A DNA stretch of 64,000 bases from Acidaminobacter sp. (GTDB taxonomy: Bacteria; Bacillota_A; Clostridia; Peptostreptococcales; Acidaminobacteraceae). Shown here piece after piece: positions 42,873 through 52,140 of the stretch; position 1 is the first letter of the stretch, and the number at the start of each line of letters is the position of its first letter. The notes beneath the pieces are model-generated. The model was not told the DNA's origin, did no database searches, and saw only the letters and a program-made list of their open reading frames with translations. The stretch lies in NCBI GenBank assembly GCA_009881125.1, contig WXFH01000017.1, positions 9,028 through 73,027 of the forward strand, given 5' to 3'. The translations under genes were made by a program, and so were the position numbers.

Positions 42873-43697
42873 GTGAAGAACAGCGAACTTGTCAGCAAGT
42901 ATATGCGCGACTCGCGCCTTCCACATATCTGGTGCCCGGGCTGCGGCCACGGCATCATCATGCACTCCATCATCCGTGCCATTGAAAACCTCGGTCTTGA
43001 CAAAGACAAGGTCACAATTGTATCGGGTATTGGCTGCTCTTCCAGAGCCCCTGGCTACATGGACTTCAACACGCTTCACACGACCCATGGCCGTGCGCTC
43101 GCGTTTGCTACAGGCATCAAGCTTGCGAAGCCTGACATGAAAGTCATCGTCATCTCCGGTGACGGCGACGCGTCTGCTATAGGCGGCAACCACTTGATCC
43201 ATGCTGCCAGAAGAAACATCGGCATCACGACGATCGTCTTTAACAACAACATCTACGGCATGACCGGCGGTCAGTACTCACCAACGACGCCGCATGGCGA
43301 TTTTGGCACCACCGCGCCTTACGGCAACATCGACCGTCCGTTTGACATCGCGAACCTCGCTGCTGCTGCCGGCGCAACTTACGCTGCCAGAACTACAGCG
43401 TTCCACGCGACTCAAATGACGAACTACATCCAGAAAGCGATTGCACACGAAGGGTTCTCCCTCGTTGAAGCGATTTCCGTCTGCCCGACTTACTACGGCC
43501 GTAAGAACAAAAAAGGCTCTGCTGTCGCTATGATGAACTTCCTCAAAGAGTCCTTCGTCGACGTCAAAGCCGCTGAGCGTATGACGCCGGAACAGCTCCA
43601 GGGCAAGTTCCTGATGGGCGAGTTCAAGCACAACACGCAGCTGCCTGAATACTCGGCTGAGTACCAAAAAATCGTAGACCGCTTGAGGAAGGAGTAA
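42873..43697 (+). CDS. korB: 2-oxoacid:ferredoxin oxidoreductase beta subunit
   Basis: This 274-residue TPP-binding subunit starts with GTG one base after the korA stop, with AAGGAGG inside korA's end. Features are HIWCPGCGHGIIMHS (cluster/TPP region), VSGIGCSSRAPGY, HTTHGRALAFATGIKLAKP and the Mg-TPP motif GDGDASAIGGNHLIHAARRN, then NNNIYGMTGGQ. Pairs with korA. Confidence 0.93.
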   Translation: MKNSELVSKYMRDSRLPHIWCPGCGHGIIMHSIIRAIENLGLDKDKVTIVSGIGCSSRAPGYMDFNTLHTTHGRALAFATGIKLAKPDMKVIVISGDGDASAIGGNHLIHAARRNIGITTIVFNNNIYGMTGGQYSPTTPHGDFGTTAPYGNIDRPFDIANLAAAAGATYAARTTAFHATQMTNYIQKAIAHEGFSLVEAISVCPTYYGRKNKKGSAVAMMNFLKESFVDVKAAERMTPEQLQGKFLMGEFKHNTQLPEYSAEYQKIVDRLRKE

Positions 43698-43702
43698 TTG
43701 TC

Positions 43703-44239
43703 ATGGGAAACCAATTTGAACTCAGACTCTCCGGATCCGGCGGACAAGGCCTGATCCTGGCAGGAATCATTCTGGCGGAGGCGGCCATCAACTCCGGCCT
43801 CAATGCCATTCAGACACAAAGCTACGGCCCTGAAGCCCGCGGCGGCGCTTCCAAGGCTGAAGTCATCATCAGCGACGCTGAGATCGACTTCCCTAAGGTT
43901 CAGGATCTCAACTTGTTCCTGGCCCTTACACAAGACGCTTGCGACAAGTATATCAAAGGCATCAATCCAAATGGTATTGTCGTCGTTGACGACTCCATCA
44001 CGCTTCCTGCGGATCTGAAGGCTGGCAAGATTTACAGCCTTCCAATCATCAGCACGGCGACAGACAAGCTCGGCAAAGGCATTGTTGCTAATATTGTCGC
44101 CATCGGCGTACTCACTGAACTGATTGACGTTCTGACCAGAGAGCAAGTTGAAGGCGCAGTCCTCGCCCGCGTTCCAAAGGGCACCATTGACCTCAACCGC
44201 TCAGCCCTCATTGAAGGCTATGCATTGGTCAACAATTAA
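43703..44239 (+). CDS. korC: 2-oxoacid:ferredoxin oxidoreductase gamma subunit
   Basis: This 178-residue protein has the gamma-domain signatures LSGSGGQGLILAGIILAEAA, QSYGPEARGGASKAEVIIS and VVDDSI. It completes the D-A-B-C complex, and starts five bases after korB. Confidence 0.92.
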   Translation: MGNQFELRLSGSGGQGLILAGIILAEAAINSGLNAIQTQSYGPEARGGASKAEVIISDAEIDFPKVQDLNLFLALTQDACDKYIKGINPNGIVVVDDSITLPADLKAGKIYSLPIISTATDKLGKGIVANIVAIGVLTELIDVLTREQVEGAVLARVPKGTIDLNRSALIEGYALVNN

Positions 44240-44259
44240 TTATCCCAGGAAGGGCGGTC

Positions 44260-45126
44260 TTGGCCATGGCCGATCATAATGATTTACTCAATCGCATAGA
44301 GAAAAATTATATTAAACTGAGTAAAGGTCAAAAGCGGATTGCTGACTTTATCCTCCAGAACTACGACAAAGTGGCGTTTATGACAGCTTCCACCCTGGGT
44401 GATTCCACGGGCGTGAGCGAATCCACGGTCGTACGCTTTGCCAACGCCCTGGGCTATGACGGGTATCCCAAGCTGCAGAAGGGTCTTCAGGAATCCATCA
44501 AGACCAAGCTGACCACAGTTCAGCGCTTTGAGCTTTCCAAGGATTTGGAGAAGGAATCCAGTTATACGAAAAAGGTCATGAACGCGGACATGGACAACAT
44601 CCGGCGCACGCTGGACGGCGTGGATGAAGAGACCATGACCCAGATCGTCGAGGAGATTCACAACGCCCGGCGCGTTTATATCCTGGGCATGCGCAGTTCC
44701 TCCGTTCTGGCCAATTACCTCGGCTTTTACCTCAACTTCATCCTGAAGGATGTGGTCGTGGTCACTGCCGGCGCGCTGGATGTCTTTGACCACCTCGTCA
44801 ATATCACCAAAGACGACCTGCTCATCACCATTTCCTTCCCGCGCTACGCGAAGCGGACCTTTGAGATCGTTGAGTTTGCGACGACTCAGGGAGCGACTAT
44901 CATAGGCATCACAGACAGCCCTATGGCGCCCCTTGTGCCTATGGTCAAGCACTCACTCTTCGCCCGCTACGGCATGAACACCTTTATCGACTCCCTGGTC
45001 GCGCCTATGAGCCTCATCAACGCGCTGATCCAGATGGTTTCGATCAAGGAAATGGAACGTGTGGAAGAAAACTTCGAGAAGCTCGAGAATATCTGGAACG
45101 AATATAAGATCTACAACCCTAAGTGA
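44260..45126 (+). CDS. RpiR/MurR-family transcriptional regulator
   Basis: This 288-residue protein has an N-terminal HTH_6 domain (about 1-80: LSKGQKRIADFILQNYDKVA, STLGDSTGVSESTVVRFANA) and a C-terminal SIS domain (about 125-260: RRVYILGMRSSSVLANYLG, LLITISFPRYAKRTFEIVEF). Such proteins sense phosphosugars. The TTG at 44260 gives normal spacing to GGAAGGG; an ATG two codons later is the alternative. It follows the oxidoreductase operon by 20 bases, so it may be on the same transcript, although the usual role is sugar control. Confidence 0.88.
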   Translation: MAMADHNDLLNRIEKNYIKLSKGQKRIADFILQNYDKVAFMTASTLGDSTGVSESTVVRFANALGYDGYPKLQKGLQESIKTKLTTVQRFELSKDLEKESSYTKKVMNADMDNIRRTLDGVDEETMTQIVEEIHNARRVYILGMRSSSVLANYLGFYLNFILKDVVVVTAGALDVFDHLVNITKDDLLITISFPRYAKRTFEIVEFATTQGATIIGITDSPMAPLVPMVKHSLFARYGMNTFIDSLVAPMSLINALIQMVSIKEMERVEENFEKLENIWNEYKIYNPK

Positions 45127-45178
45127 TTCTGTGACCGCCTGTTCAGGCCGGTGCGCATGTCATCCAAGAAATGCAGGG

Positions 45179-45211
45179 GGGAGGCCAGCCAAAGACGCGG
45201 CCTCCTTTTTG
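45179..45211 (+). terminator. Rho-independent terminator
   Basis: GGAGGCC and GGCCTCC pair around AGCCAAAGACGC and are followed by TTTTTG. It ends the kor-RpiR unit. Confidence 0.85.
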
Positions 45212-45347
45212 TGTTGGTTCAAGAAGCTTTTTGTGAAAATTTTTCGGTTCCCCTGGCGGTTTAGGCAATTTACGCGCTTTAGTCAGTATAGGTGGTTTAA
45301 TTCAGACACGCGCTGATGGGTTCCTTGCAAACTATGGACCGCCGGCC

Positions 45348-45376
45348 TTGCGACGCTTTTTATATTGTATTATAAT
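45348..45376 (+). promoter_or_regulatory. Promoter of the cmk-plsC-ispH-S1 unit
   Basis: TTGCGA (45348-45353), a 17-base spacer and TATAAT (45371-45376), about 38 bases before the cmk start. Confidence 0.7.
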
Positions 45377-45413
45377 GAGATGATAAGCATTTTCAACGAA
45401 GGAGTTTTGCCAT

Positions 45414-46169
45414 ATGGAATCAGATTCGACTAGTAAAATCCAGATTGCGCTGGACGGGCCCGCCGGCTCGGGCAAGAGCACTGTTGCCCGCAGGGTGGCC
45501 AAAGCGCTGGGCTGTGACTATATAGACACCGGCGCCATGTACCGGGCCATTGCCCTGAAGTTCATTGAAACCGGCCTCTTTCAAAAGCTGGATGGATATG
45601 CCGATGGTCGCGAAAACACACCCCCAAGCACCCCCGAACTGACCCCTGAACTCGACCTCGAAATTGATCACCTTCTGGATACCACCGGCCTGGAGCTCTA
45701 CACTGAACAGGTCATTCTGGACGGAAGGGACGTCTCAGAGGCCATCCGGACTCAGGAAGTCACCCGCCGGGTCTCTCAGGTAGCTGCCATGTCGGCAGTG
45801 CGCAGGCACCTGGTCAAAATGCAGCGCGCCCAGGCAGAGGGCCGAAGCGTCGTCATGGACGGCCGCGATATTGGCACCGTGGTGCTCCCTGAAACGCGCT
45901 ACAAATTCTTCCTGACAGCCTCCCTTGAAGAGCGGGCACGCAGGCGGTTCCTGGAGTTTGAAGCCCGGGGCTTTTCCGCAGACTTCGACACGATCCTTAA
46001 AGACATTGCCCACCGGGATCAGGTGGACAGCAGCCGCGAGGATTCTCCGCTGGTCATGGCGGAGGACGCGTTTCGCATTGATACCACGGGAAAGAGTATT
46101 GACCAGGTCGTGGCAGCTATCTGCGACGCTGTAGAAAAGTTGCGAAGAGGGGAGGCGCCTCCGTGCTGA
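45414..46169 (+). CDS. cmk: Cytidylate kinase with an extra insertion
   Basis: This 251-residue protein phosphorylates CMP/dCMP. P-loop GPAGSGKST (15-23), DTGAMYRA, the CMP-binding domain RDVSEAIRTQEVTRRVSQVA and MDGRDIGTVVLP are intact. The usual length is near 220. The excess is mostly a Pro/Thr/Glu-rich stretch (about 58-82: DGYADGRENTPPSTPELTPE) that begins with the TGCCGATGGT element (45599-45608, reading ADG). It overlaps plsC by seven bases. Confidence 0.93.
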   Translation: MESDSTSKIQIALDGPAGSGKSTVARRVAKALGCDYIDTGAMYRAIALKFIETGLFQKLDGYADGRENTPPSTPELTPELDLEIDHLLDTTGLELYTEQVILDGRDVSEAIRTQEVTRRVSQVAAMSAVRRHLVKMQRAQAEGRSVVMDGRDIGTVVLPETRYKFFLTASLEERARRRFLEFEARGFSADFDTILKDIAHRDQVDSSREDSPLVMAEDAFRIDTTGKSIDQVVAAICDAVEKLRRGEAPPC

Positions 46170-46753
46170 AGGTATTTATCAAATTCATTTTCAATGTGCT
46201 TTACCGGGTGATCTACCGGGTAGAGGTCGTTGGACGCGAAAACTGGGACCCCGCTCAGCCCAAAGTCGTCTGTCCCAATCATATCGATTACAAAGATCCG
46301 CTGGTGTTTGGCACCTTTATCCCGGACTACATCCGCTTCATGGCTAAAAAAGAGCTGTTCAGCAACCGGCTTTTCGATTGGTTCTTCAGGGGCTGCGGCG
46401 GGTTCCCCGTGGACCGGACCGGCAACGATATTGGCGCGGTCAAGGCGGCGCTGCGGTTTCTCAAAGGTGGGGAAAGCGTGCTGATTTTTGCGGAAGGAAC
46501 GCGTAATCCGGGTCTGACCCCGCTGCCGCCCAAAGCGGGTGTGGGCATGATTGCACACAAGGCTGGGGTACCCATTCAGCCGGTGACCATAGATTCAACC
46601 TATAAATTTTTCTCAAAAGTGCGGATCATTATCCATCCCTTGGTAACCCTTCAGTTTGAGGGCAAACCCACCGGTCCGGATTATGAAAATGCGGTGTTTG
46701 AGATTCTAAAAAATGTCTATGCTCACATTGAGCTTTACAAGGGGAGGGCATAG
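46163..46753 (+). CDS. plsC: 1-acyl-sn-glycerol-3-phosphate acyltransferase
   Basis: This 196-residue protein starts with GTG and a hydrophobic helix. It has the acyltransferase box CPNHIDYKDP (H-x4-D), FMAKKELF, GGFPVDR and FAEGTRN. It adds the second acyl chain in phospholipid synthesis. The gene is often between cmk and ispH in Clostridia, as here. Confidence 0.93.
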   Translation: MLKVFIKFIFNVLYRVIYRVEVVGRENWDPAQPKVVCPNHIDYKDPLVFGTFIPDYIRFMAKKELFSNRLFDWFFRGCGGFPVDRTGNDIGAVKAALRFLKGGESVLIFAEGTRNPGLTPLPPKAGVGMIAHKAGVPIQPVTIDSTYKFFSKVRIIIHPLVTLQFEGKPTGPDYENAVFEILKNVYAHIELYKGRA

Positions 46754-46757
46754 GTCC

Positions 46758-47630
46758 ATGAATATCAGAATAGCCTCTGCCTCCGGATTTTGCTTTGGCG
46801 TCAAGCGTGCACTGGAGCTGACTTTGGATGCCAGGAAGGCTCCTGCAGGCGCGGTCACCTATGGCGAGCTGATTCACAACCGGGATGTGGTTCGAAAGCT
46901 GGAACAAGAAGGCGTCAGCGTCATTGAGGATCTGAAGGAGGTTCAGGGTACCGGCAAAACCGTGGTCATCCGTTCCCACGGTGTCCCCAAGTCCTTTCAC
47001 GATGAGGCGGCTTCCCTTGGAATTCCATTGGTGGATGGCACGTGTCCTTTCGTAAAAAAAATCCACAGACTCGTGGACGGCTTCAGTCAGGATGGTTCAG
47101 CAGTAATGATTGTAGGCACTGCCACGCATCCGGAGGTTGTCGGCATTGCCGGCTGGTGTCATGGTCCGGTGTTTGTGGTGGATTCTCTGGAGGCGCTTGT
47201 GGCTTGGGAGAGCCAGAACATATCTGCCGATGGTCACTTCTCCCACCCCCTCATGCTGGTGGCACAGACAACCATACGCCTGTCTCTGTGGGACTCGGTT
47301 TACGCACACCTATCTGAGCGCGCCATGCATCTTGTCGCACACAACACGATCTGCAAAGCCACCTCCGAACGACAGGCGAGCGCAGAGACCCTTTCTTCCG
47401 AAGTCGACTGCATGCTGGTGGTAGGGGGTCCCCATTCGTCAAATACAAAGAAACTCTACGAAATTTGTAAAAAAAATTGTGAAAATACCTATTTTATTGA
47501 ATCTGCGGCAGATTTACAGATGATAAATTTGTTGAACTGTGATAATATAGGAATAACGGCTGGAGCATCCACACCGGATTGGGTGATGGATGACATCTTG
47601 AATCAGTTAAAAAAAATTTCAAATAGTTGA
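46758..47630 (+). CDS. ispH: 4-hydroxy-3-methylbut-2-enyl diphosphate reductase
   Basis: This 290-residue 4Fe-4S enzyme is the last step of the MEP pathway begun by Dxs. Cluster cysteines are C12 (SGFCFGVKRA), C96 (GTCPFVKKIH) and C199 (HNTICKATSERQ). The start at 46758 fits the family N-terminus MNIRIASASGFCFGVK. An extra loop before the conserved VAQTT holds SADGH (156-160), encoded by TCTGCCGATGGTCAC (47224-47238). In many Clostridia IspH is fused to S1; here the two are separate genes 16 bases apart. Confidence 0.95.
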   Translation: MNIRIASASGFCFGVKRALELTLDARKAPAGAVTYGELIHNRDVVRKLEQEGVSVIEDLKEVQGTGKTVVIRSHGVPKSFHDEAASLGIPLVDGTCPFVKKIHRLVDGFSQDGSAVMIVGTATHPEVVGIAGWCHGPVFVVDSLEALVAWESQNISADGHFSHPLMLVAQTTIRLSLWDSVYAHLSERAMHLVAHNTICKATSERQASAETLSSEVDCMLVVGGPHSSNTKKLYEICKKNCENTYFIESAADLQMINLLNCDNIGITAGASTPDWVMDDILNQLKKISNS

Positions 47631-47646
47631 AGGCGAGGTAACCTAC

Positions 47647-48813
47647 ATGGAAAACAACTCAATGGAACAATTCATGGATCAGATTGACGAGTCTTTACGC
47701 GCTCCGCGCAGCGGATCGATCGTAAAAGGCAAAGTTGTCCAGGTCAAAAGTGACGAGATCATCGTCAACATTGGATATAAAGCGGATGGCGTCATTCCTC
47801 TCGAAGAGATCTCAAGCGCAGCAACACCAGCTGATCTCAGCGTTTTCGAAGAGAATCAGGAAATCGAAGTTTATGTCATCAAAAATGACAATGGCGACGG
47901 CAACGTCCTCTTGTCCCTCAAGCGCGTCAGCATGTACGCAGACTGGGGTCTTCTCGAGGAAGCTTATGCTGCTGAGCAGGAGATTGAAGTCAAAGTCACT
48001 GAAACCGTCAAAGGCGGCGTCGTCGCTTACTATCAGGAAGCGCGCGGCTTTATCCCTGCATCCCAGATTTCTACCCGTTATGTCAACGATCTCAAGGAAT
48101 ACGTTGGCAAGACAATGATGGTCAAAATCATCGAGTTCAACCGCGAAAAGCGCCGCGCTGTCTTCTCACGAAAGACTGTTCTTCAAAAAGAGAACGCTGC
48201 GAAGAAGGAAGCGGTTTGGGAAAAAGTCTTTGAAGGCGCTGTCGTTCAAGGCGAAGTCAAGCGCATCACAAGCTTTGGCGTCTTTATCGACCTCGGCGGC
48301 ATCGACGGCATGGCACACATTTCAGAACTCACTTGGGGCCGCATCAACAAGCCGCAGGAAGTTGTCAAAATTGGTGATGTCGTAGAAGTCAAAGTTATTT
48401 CTATCGATAAAGAAACTGAGAAGATTTCCCTCAGCATTAAGCAGCTCAAAGGCGACCCTTGGACGACGTTCATGGATCACTACACAATCGGCGGCATCTT
48501 CGAGTCCAAAGTCGTCAATCTGACTGACTTTGGTGCATTCGTCGAGCTCGAGCCGGGTGTTGAAGGCCTTGTCCACGTTTCTCAAATCGCGCGCAAGCGT
48601 GTAGAGAAGCCTTCTGACGAGCTTAAAGTCGGCGAGAAGCGTCTCGTCAAGCTCCTGGATGTGGATCTCGAAAACCGCAGAATCAAGCTTTCCATGAAGG
48701 AAGCTGAAGAAGAAGCGGCTGAGGAAGCGGAAGAAGCAGAAGTTGTCGAGACTATCGAAGCAACTGTTGACGGCGCGTTCTCTGATGATGTTGAGGCTTC
48801 TGAGGAAGAGTAA
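47647..48813 (+). CDS. rpsA: S1 RNA-binding domain protein (ribosomal protein S1-like)
   Basis: This 388-residue protein has four S1 domains beginning near residues 20, 105, 190 and 275 (for example GSIVKGKVVQVKSDEIIVNI and GEVKRITSFGVFIDLGGIDG). The C-terminal tail is Glu-rich. It binds mRNA on the 30S subunit or acts as a general S1-type factor. It follows ispH, matching the clostridial ispH-rpsA pair. Confidence 0.92.
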   Translation: MENNSMEQFMDQIDESLRAPRSGSIVKGKVVQVKSDEIIVNIGYKADGVIPLEEISSAATPADLSVFEENQEIEVYVIKNDNGDGNVLLSLKRVSMYADWGLLEEAYAAEQEIEVKVTETVKGGVVAYYQEARGFIPASQISTRYVNDLKEYVGKTMMVKIIEFNREKRRAVFSRKTVLQKENAAKKEAVWEKVFEGAVVQGEVKRITSFGVFIDLGGIDGMAHISELTWGRINKPQEVVKIGDVVEVKVISIDKETEKISLSIKQLKGDPWTTFMDHYTIGGIFESKVVNLTDFGAFVELEPGVEGLVHVSQIARKRVEKPSDELKVGEKRLVKLLDVDLENRRIKLSMKEAEEEAAEEAEEAEVVETIEATVDGAFSDDVEASEEE

Positions 48814-48840
48814 TTAAGCGAGTTTGGAGATTATAATGAA

Positions 48841-48911
48841 GGGGTTGCTGCAACGCAGCCCCTCAAAAATAGACAGATGGAAATCACATTGATGACCATC
48901 TGTCTATTTTA
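48841..48911 (+). terminator. Two successive hairpins after the S1 gene
   Basis: GGGGTTGCTG/CAGCCCC (48841-48862) is followed by the perfect stem AGACAGATGG/CCATCTGTCT (48871-48905), then ATTTTAATG. The second hairpin has the same TGACCATC loop edge as the GCCGATGGT element, with CTGT in place of CGGC. Confidence 0.75.
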
Positions 48912-48928
48912 ATGCAAAAAACAAATCA

Positions 48929-48966
48929 GAACCGGCGCGAAAAAGACGCCGGTTCCTGTTTTTTTC
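48929..48966. terminator. Bidirectional terminator between S1 and the GPH transporter
   Basis: GAACCGGCG and CGCCGGTTC pair around CGAAAAAGA. A T-run follows on the plus strand, and an A-run on its left gives a T-run on the minus strand. It can end both convergent genes. Confidence 0.85.
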
Positions 48967-48972
48967 TCACCT

Positions 48973-50397
48973 TTAAAGTTTGACTCTGCCTTCAGCTATG
49001 CGCCGCTGCAGCTCACGATGCACGTCGTTGACTTTGTCGCGATCAAGAGAATAGGGTTTGAATGCCCAATACGCGAACACAAAGAAGAGAATGCCGCCAA
49101 GGGCCAGCACCAGCCCGAGCACCAAGCCTGTATTCGGCGACTGGGCGCCCAGCTCTGCATTGAATCCGGATAATTCGAGTACAAAACCGAGCAGAAAAAT
49201 AGCTACGGATTGCGACAATTTATAGGAAAGGGTCATGCAGCCAAAGAAGACGCCTTCCTGACGCATTCCCACTTCCAGGGCGTTGACGTCCACCGTGTCA
49301 GCAATCATAGACTGGGGCAGGGTATAGAGACCGCCGGTGCCAAAACCAGCCAATAAGCTAAATGGAATTAAGTGATAAAATTGAAAGTCAAAATAATTTC
49401 TGAAAATGACCATAAGCATAAAATATAAGCAGCCAACTATTGAAATCTGAAGACCCAGCTTGATCAATTCACGTTTTTCCATTTTGTCTGACAGCATTGC
49501 CCATACAGGCTGACTCAAGATGCTGATCAGGATCTGGGCGCCTATAATCATAGCTATTCCTGAGCTGTTGAGTGAAAAGGTGTAGGTGAAGACATGGAGG
49601 CCTATGGTATTGATTAAGGCACTGGAGAGGTTGGTGAACAGATAGCCTATGACAACGGCAGTGTAGTCTTTGTTGGTGAAAGCGTGTCGGATCGATTTTA
49701 CAAAGTGCTTTATGCCAACCTGTCCTTCAGAGAGAATCCGTCCATTCAAATAGGGGATCATGCGCTTTGTTGTCAGGATAACACCTGCCATGGAAATCAA
49801 CATGAGGATCGAGGTTGCCGTACCCATAGCCTGGTAGCCTGCCGGGTTCAGCTGTCCTACCGGGTATTCAGCGGTGGGCTTGAAAAAGAGGACCAAACCA
49901 AGTGCTGCTGTGAAGAAGATTCCCATCAGAAAAAAGGCTGTCTTCACTGCTTGAATCTTCGTGCGCTCCTCGTAGCCTTCTGTCAGTTCGGCGGAAAGGG
50001 CAGTGTAAGGGGTGATATAAATGGTCAGAAAGGTCTTAAGTACGAGGATCCAGGTAGCCATGGAAATAAGTTTGACCGTTAGGCTCATCTCCGGCTGGAT
50101 GTACCATAAGAGCGCGTTGCTGAGGGCAATGCCAATACCGCCAATCCAAAGGTAAAGGTGTCTCCGGCCAAAGCGCTTTGAGCGTGTCTGATCAGATAAA
50201 TAACCCATGATTGGATCCGAAACGGCATCCCAGATCACGCCTATACTCACAATCATCCCAACCCAGGCGCCGTTCATGCCGAGAACTGCTGTGGCATAAA
50301 ACATCAAAAAAGTAGAAACGGCCTGGGAGATTACCCCATAGCCAAAATTTCCAAATCCATAACCCCATAATGTGTTTTGCTTCAGAGTCGATTGCAT
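48973..50397 (-). CDS. GPH-family sugar:cation symporter (MelB-like)
   Basis: A roughly 474-residue protein with 12 hydrophobic helices. The family N-terminus (LWGYGFGNFGYGVISQAVST) and the loop DPIMGYLSDQTRSKRFGRRH match glycoside-pentoside-hexuronide transporters; the second half has SQPVWAMLSDKMEKRELIK. The ATG at 50397 is favoured; a GTG at 50415 would add six residues. The sugar is unknown. It is alone and convergent with the S1 gene. Confidence 0.88.
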   Translation of the reverse strand: MQSTLKQNTLWGYGFGNFGYGVISQAVSTFLMFYATAVLGMNGAWVGMIVSIGVIWDAVSDPIMGYLSDQTRSKRFGRRHLYLWIGGIGIALSNALLWYIQPEMSLTVKLISMATWILVLKTFLTIYITPYTALSAELTEGYEERTKIQAVKTAFFLMGIFFTAALGLVLFFKPTAEYPVGQLNPAGYQAMGTATSILMLISMAGVILTTKRMIPYLNGRILSEGQVGIKHFVKSIRHAFTNKDYTAVVIGYLFTNLSSALINTIGLHVFTYTFSLNSSGIAMIIGAQILISILSQPVWAMLSDKMEKRELIKLGLQISIVGCLYFMLMVIFRNYFDFQFYHLIPFSLLAGFGTGGLYTLPQSMIADTVDVNALEVGMRQEGVFFGCMTLSYKLSQSVAIFLLGFVLELSGFNAELGAQSPNTGLVLGLVLALGGILFFVFAYWAFKPYSLDRDKVNDVHRELQRRIAEGRVKL

Positions 50398-50558
50398 ATG
50401 GACGGGATCCCTCACCTAAATAAGATTTTTTGCATCATCTGTTTTGAATGACTCAGTAATAGTATTATACACCTAAAAGGAGAAAAAGCGTCATGGTGTT
50501 CACACATTGTTTACATATAAAATCTTTCACTATTTCTTCTGACTTGAAAAGCGTTCAG

Positions 50559-50587
50559 GTTGGTGCCATCTAAAATTTCTGATATAA
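50559..50587 (+). promoter_or_regulatory. Probable promoter of miaB
   Basis: TTGGTG, a 17-base spacer and TATAAT lie about 65 bases ahead of the miaB start. It is the only good -10 in the 250-base gap between the divergent genes. Confidence 0.5.
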
Positions 50588-50650
50588 TAAAGGGATGAAA
50601 TTTTATCGCTTCAAATAGCTGATTTTAAGTTTTTATGAGGAGGAAACACA

Positions 50651-52123
50651 TTGAAACGCACTGAAAGGCCGCCACTTTCTGCGTCTGCTTACGCAGACCA
50701 GTCCTATTATATTCAAATACAACGAAATCTGAATGCGCAGTTCGAGGTCGACCACGACCGGAAGCGGCGGTTCATGATCATGACCTATGGCTGTCAGATG
50801 AATGAGCACGACTCTGAAAAATTGACGGGCATGCTCGGAGAAATGGGTTATGTGGAAGCACTGAAGAAGGAAGATGCTGATCTCATAATTTTCAACACCT
50901 GCTGTGTCAGAGAAAACGCTGAGCTCAGAGTCTATGGCAATCTTGGCGCGCTGAAACCGCTTAAAAAAAAGAATCCGGATCTGCGTATTGTTGTCTGCGG
51001 CTGCATGATGCAGCAGCCTCACGTGGTTGAGGAAATCAAGGCTAAGTATGCCCATGTATCCCTGGTTTTTGGGACGCACAATCTTCATCAGTTCCCGCAT
51101 CTGCTGTCACAGACCTATACGTCCTCACATCTGCTGGTGGATGTTTGGGATTCGGAGGGCGAAGTCATAGAAGGCCTTCCGGTGACGCGCAAAGTGGGCA
51201 TCAAGGCGTATGTCAACATCATGTACGGCTGCAATAACTTCTGCACCTATTGTATTGTGCCTCATACACGGGGTCGGGAACGGAGCAGGACGCCGGAGTC
51301 CATAGTCAGGGAAATCGAGGGACTGGTTCGGGACGGCGCCAAAGAAGTGACGCTGCTCGGGCAAAATGTCAATTCTTATGGGCGGGGGCTGGAACCATCG
51401 GCAGAAAGCACTGGAGAAGGCTTTGAGGCTGTAAAAGACTTCCCGTCACTCCTGGAGCGCGTCAGCAAAATTGAAGGACTAAAACGGATCCGGTTTATGA
51501 CCAGCCATCCTAAGGACATTTCAGACGAGCTGATCGAAGTCATGGCTCGCTGTGAAAACATCTGCGAGTACCTGCACCTGCCGGTTCAGTCTGGGAGCGA
51601 CCGGGTGCTGAAGGCCATGAACCGGCACTACACCAAAGGGCAGTATCTGGACATTCTGGAGCGGGCGCGAAAGCGCATCCCTGGACTTGCGGTAACGACG
51701 GACATTATTGTCGGTTTTCCCGGGGAGACGGAGGAGGACCACGAAGAGACCATGTCACTGATCGAGCAGGCCCGCTATGATTCGGCGTTTACGTTTATGT
51801 ATTCCATCCGGACGGGCACGCCGGCTGCGGAGCGTGAGGACCAGGTGCCGGAGGACGTGAAGCACGCGCGGTTTGACCGGATGCTGAAGCGGATGAACGA
51901 AATTGTGATCGAGAAGAACAAAGTCCACGTGGGTGAGACATACGAGGTTCTGGTTGAGCAGCAGGGCAAGGATGGGGAAGGCACGCTGATTGGCCGCACC
52001 CGCCATAATCATCTGGTGGCGTTTGAGGGACCCCTGGACTTAGTCGGGGCCTTTGCCATGGTCAAGATCACGAAGTCTAAAAATTTCTCCCTGGTTGGGG
52101 ATATAGTGGAAGTGCTGGCTTAG
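50651..52123 (+). CDS. miaB: tRNA-i6A37 methylthiotransferase MiaB
   Basis: This 490-residue radical-SAM enzyme adds a methylthio group to i6A37 of tRNA. UPF0004 cysteines are C48 (YGCQMN), C84 (NTCCVRENAE) and C118 (CGCMMQQP). Radical-SAM cluster: C194, C198, C201 (YGCNNFCTYCIVP). A C-terminal TRAM domain follows. The start is TTG after GAGGAAAC. The segment after GQNVNSYGRGL carries an extra stretch with PSA (249-251), encoded by ACCATCGGCA (51394-51403). It opens the miaB-mutS-mutL-miaA-hfq run, which pairs both i6A-pathway enzymes. Confidence 0.96.
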   Translation: MKRTERPPLSASAYADQSYYIQIQRNLNAQFEVDHDRKRRFMIMTYGCQMNEHDSEKLTGMLGEMGYVEALKKEDADLIIFNTCCVRENAELRVYGNLGALKPLKKKNPDLRIVVCGCMMQQPHVVEEIKAKYAHVSLVFGTHNLHQFPHLLSQTYTSSHLLVDVWDSEGEVIEGLPVTRKVGIKAYVNIMYGCNNFCTYCIVPHTRGRERSRTPESIVREIEGLVRDGAKEVTLLGQNVNSYGRGLEPSAESTGEGFEAVKDFPSLLERVSKIEGLKRIRFMTSHPKDISDELIEVMARCENICEYLHLPVQSGSDRVLKAMNRHYTKGQYLDILERARKRIPGLAVTTDIIVGFPGETEEDHEETMSLIEQARYDSAFTFMYSIRTGTPAAEREDQVPEDVKHARFDRMLKRMNEIVIEKNKVHVGETYEVLVEQQGKDGEGTLIGRTRHNHLVAFEGPLDLVGAFAMVKITKSKNFSLVGDIVEVLA

Positions 52124-52140
52124 GTTGAGGGGGTTCTGAA

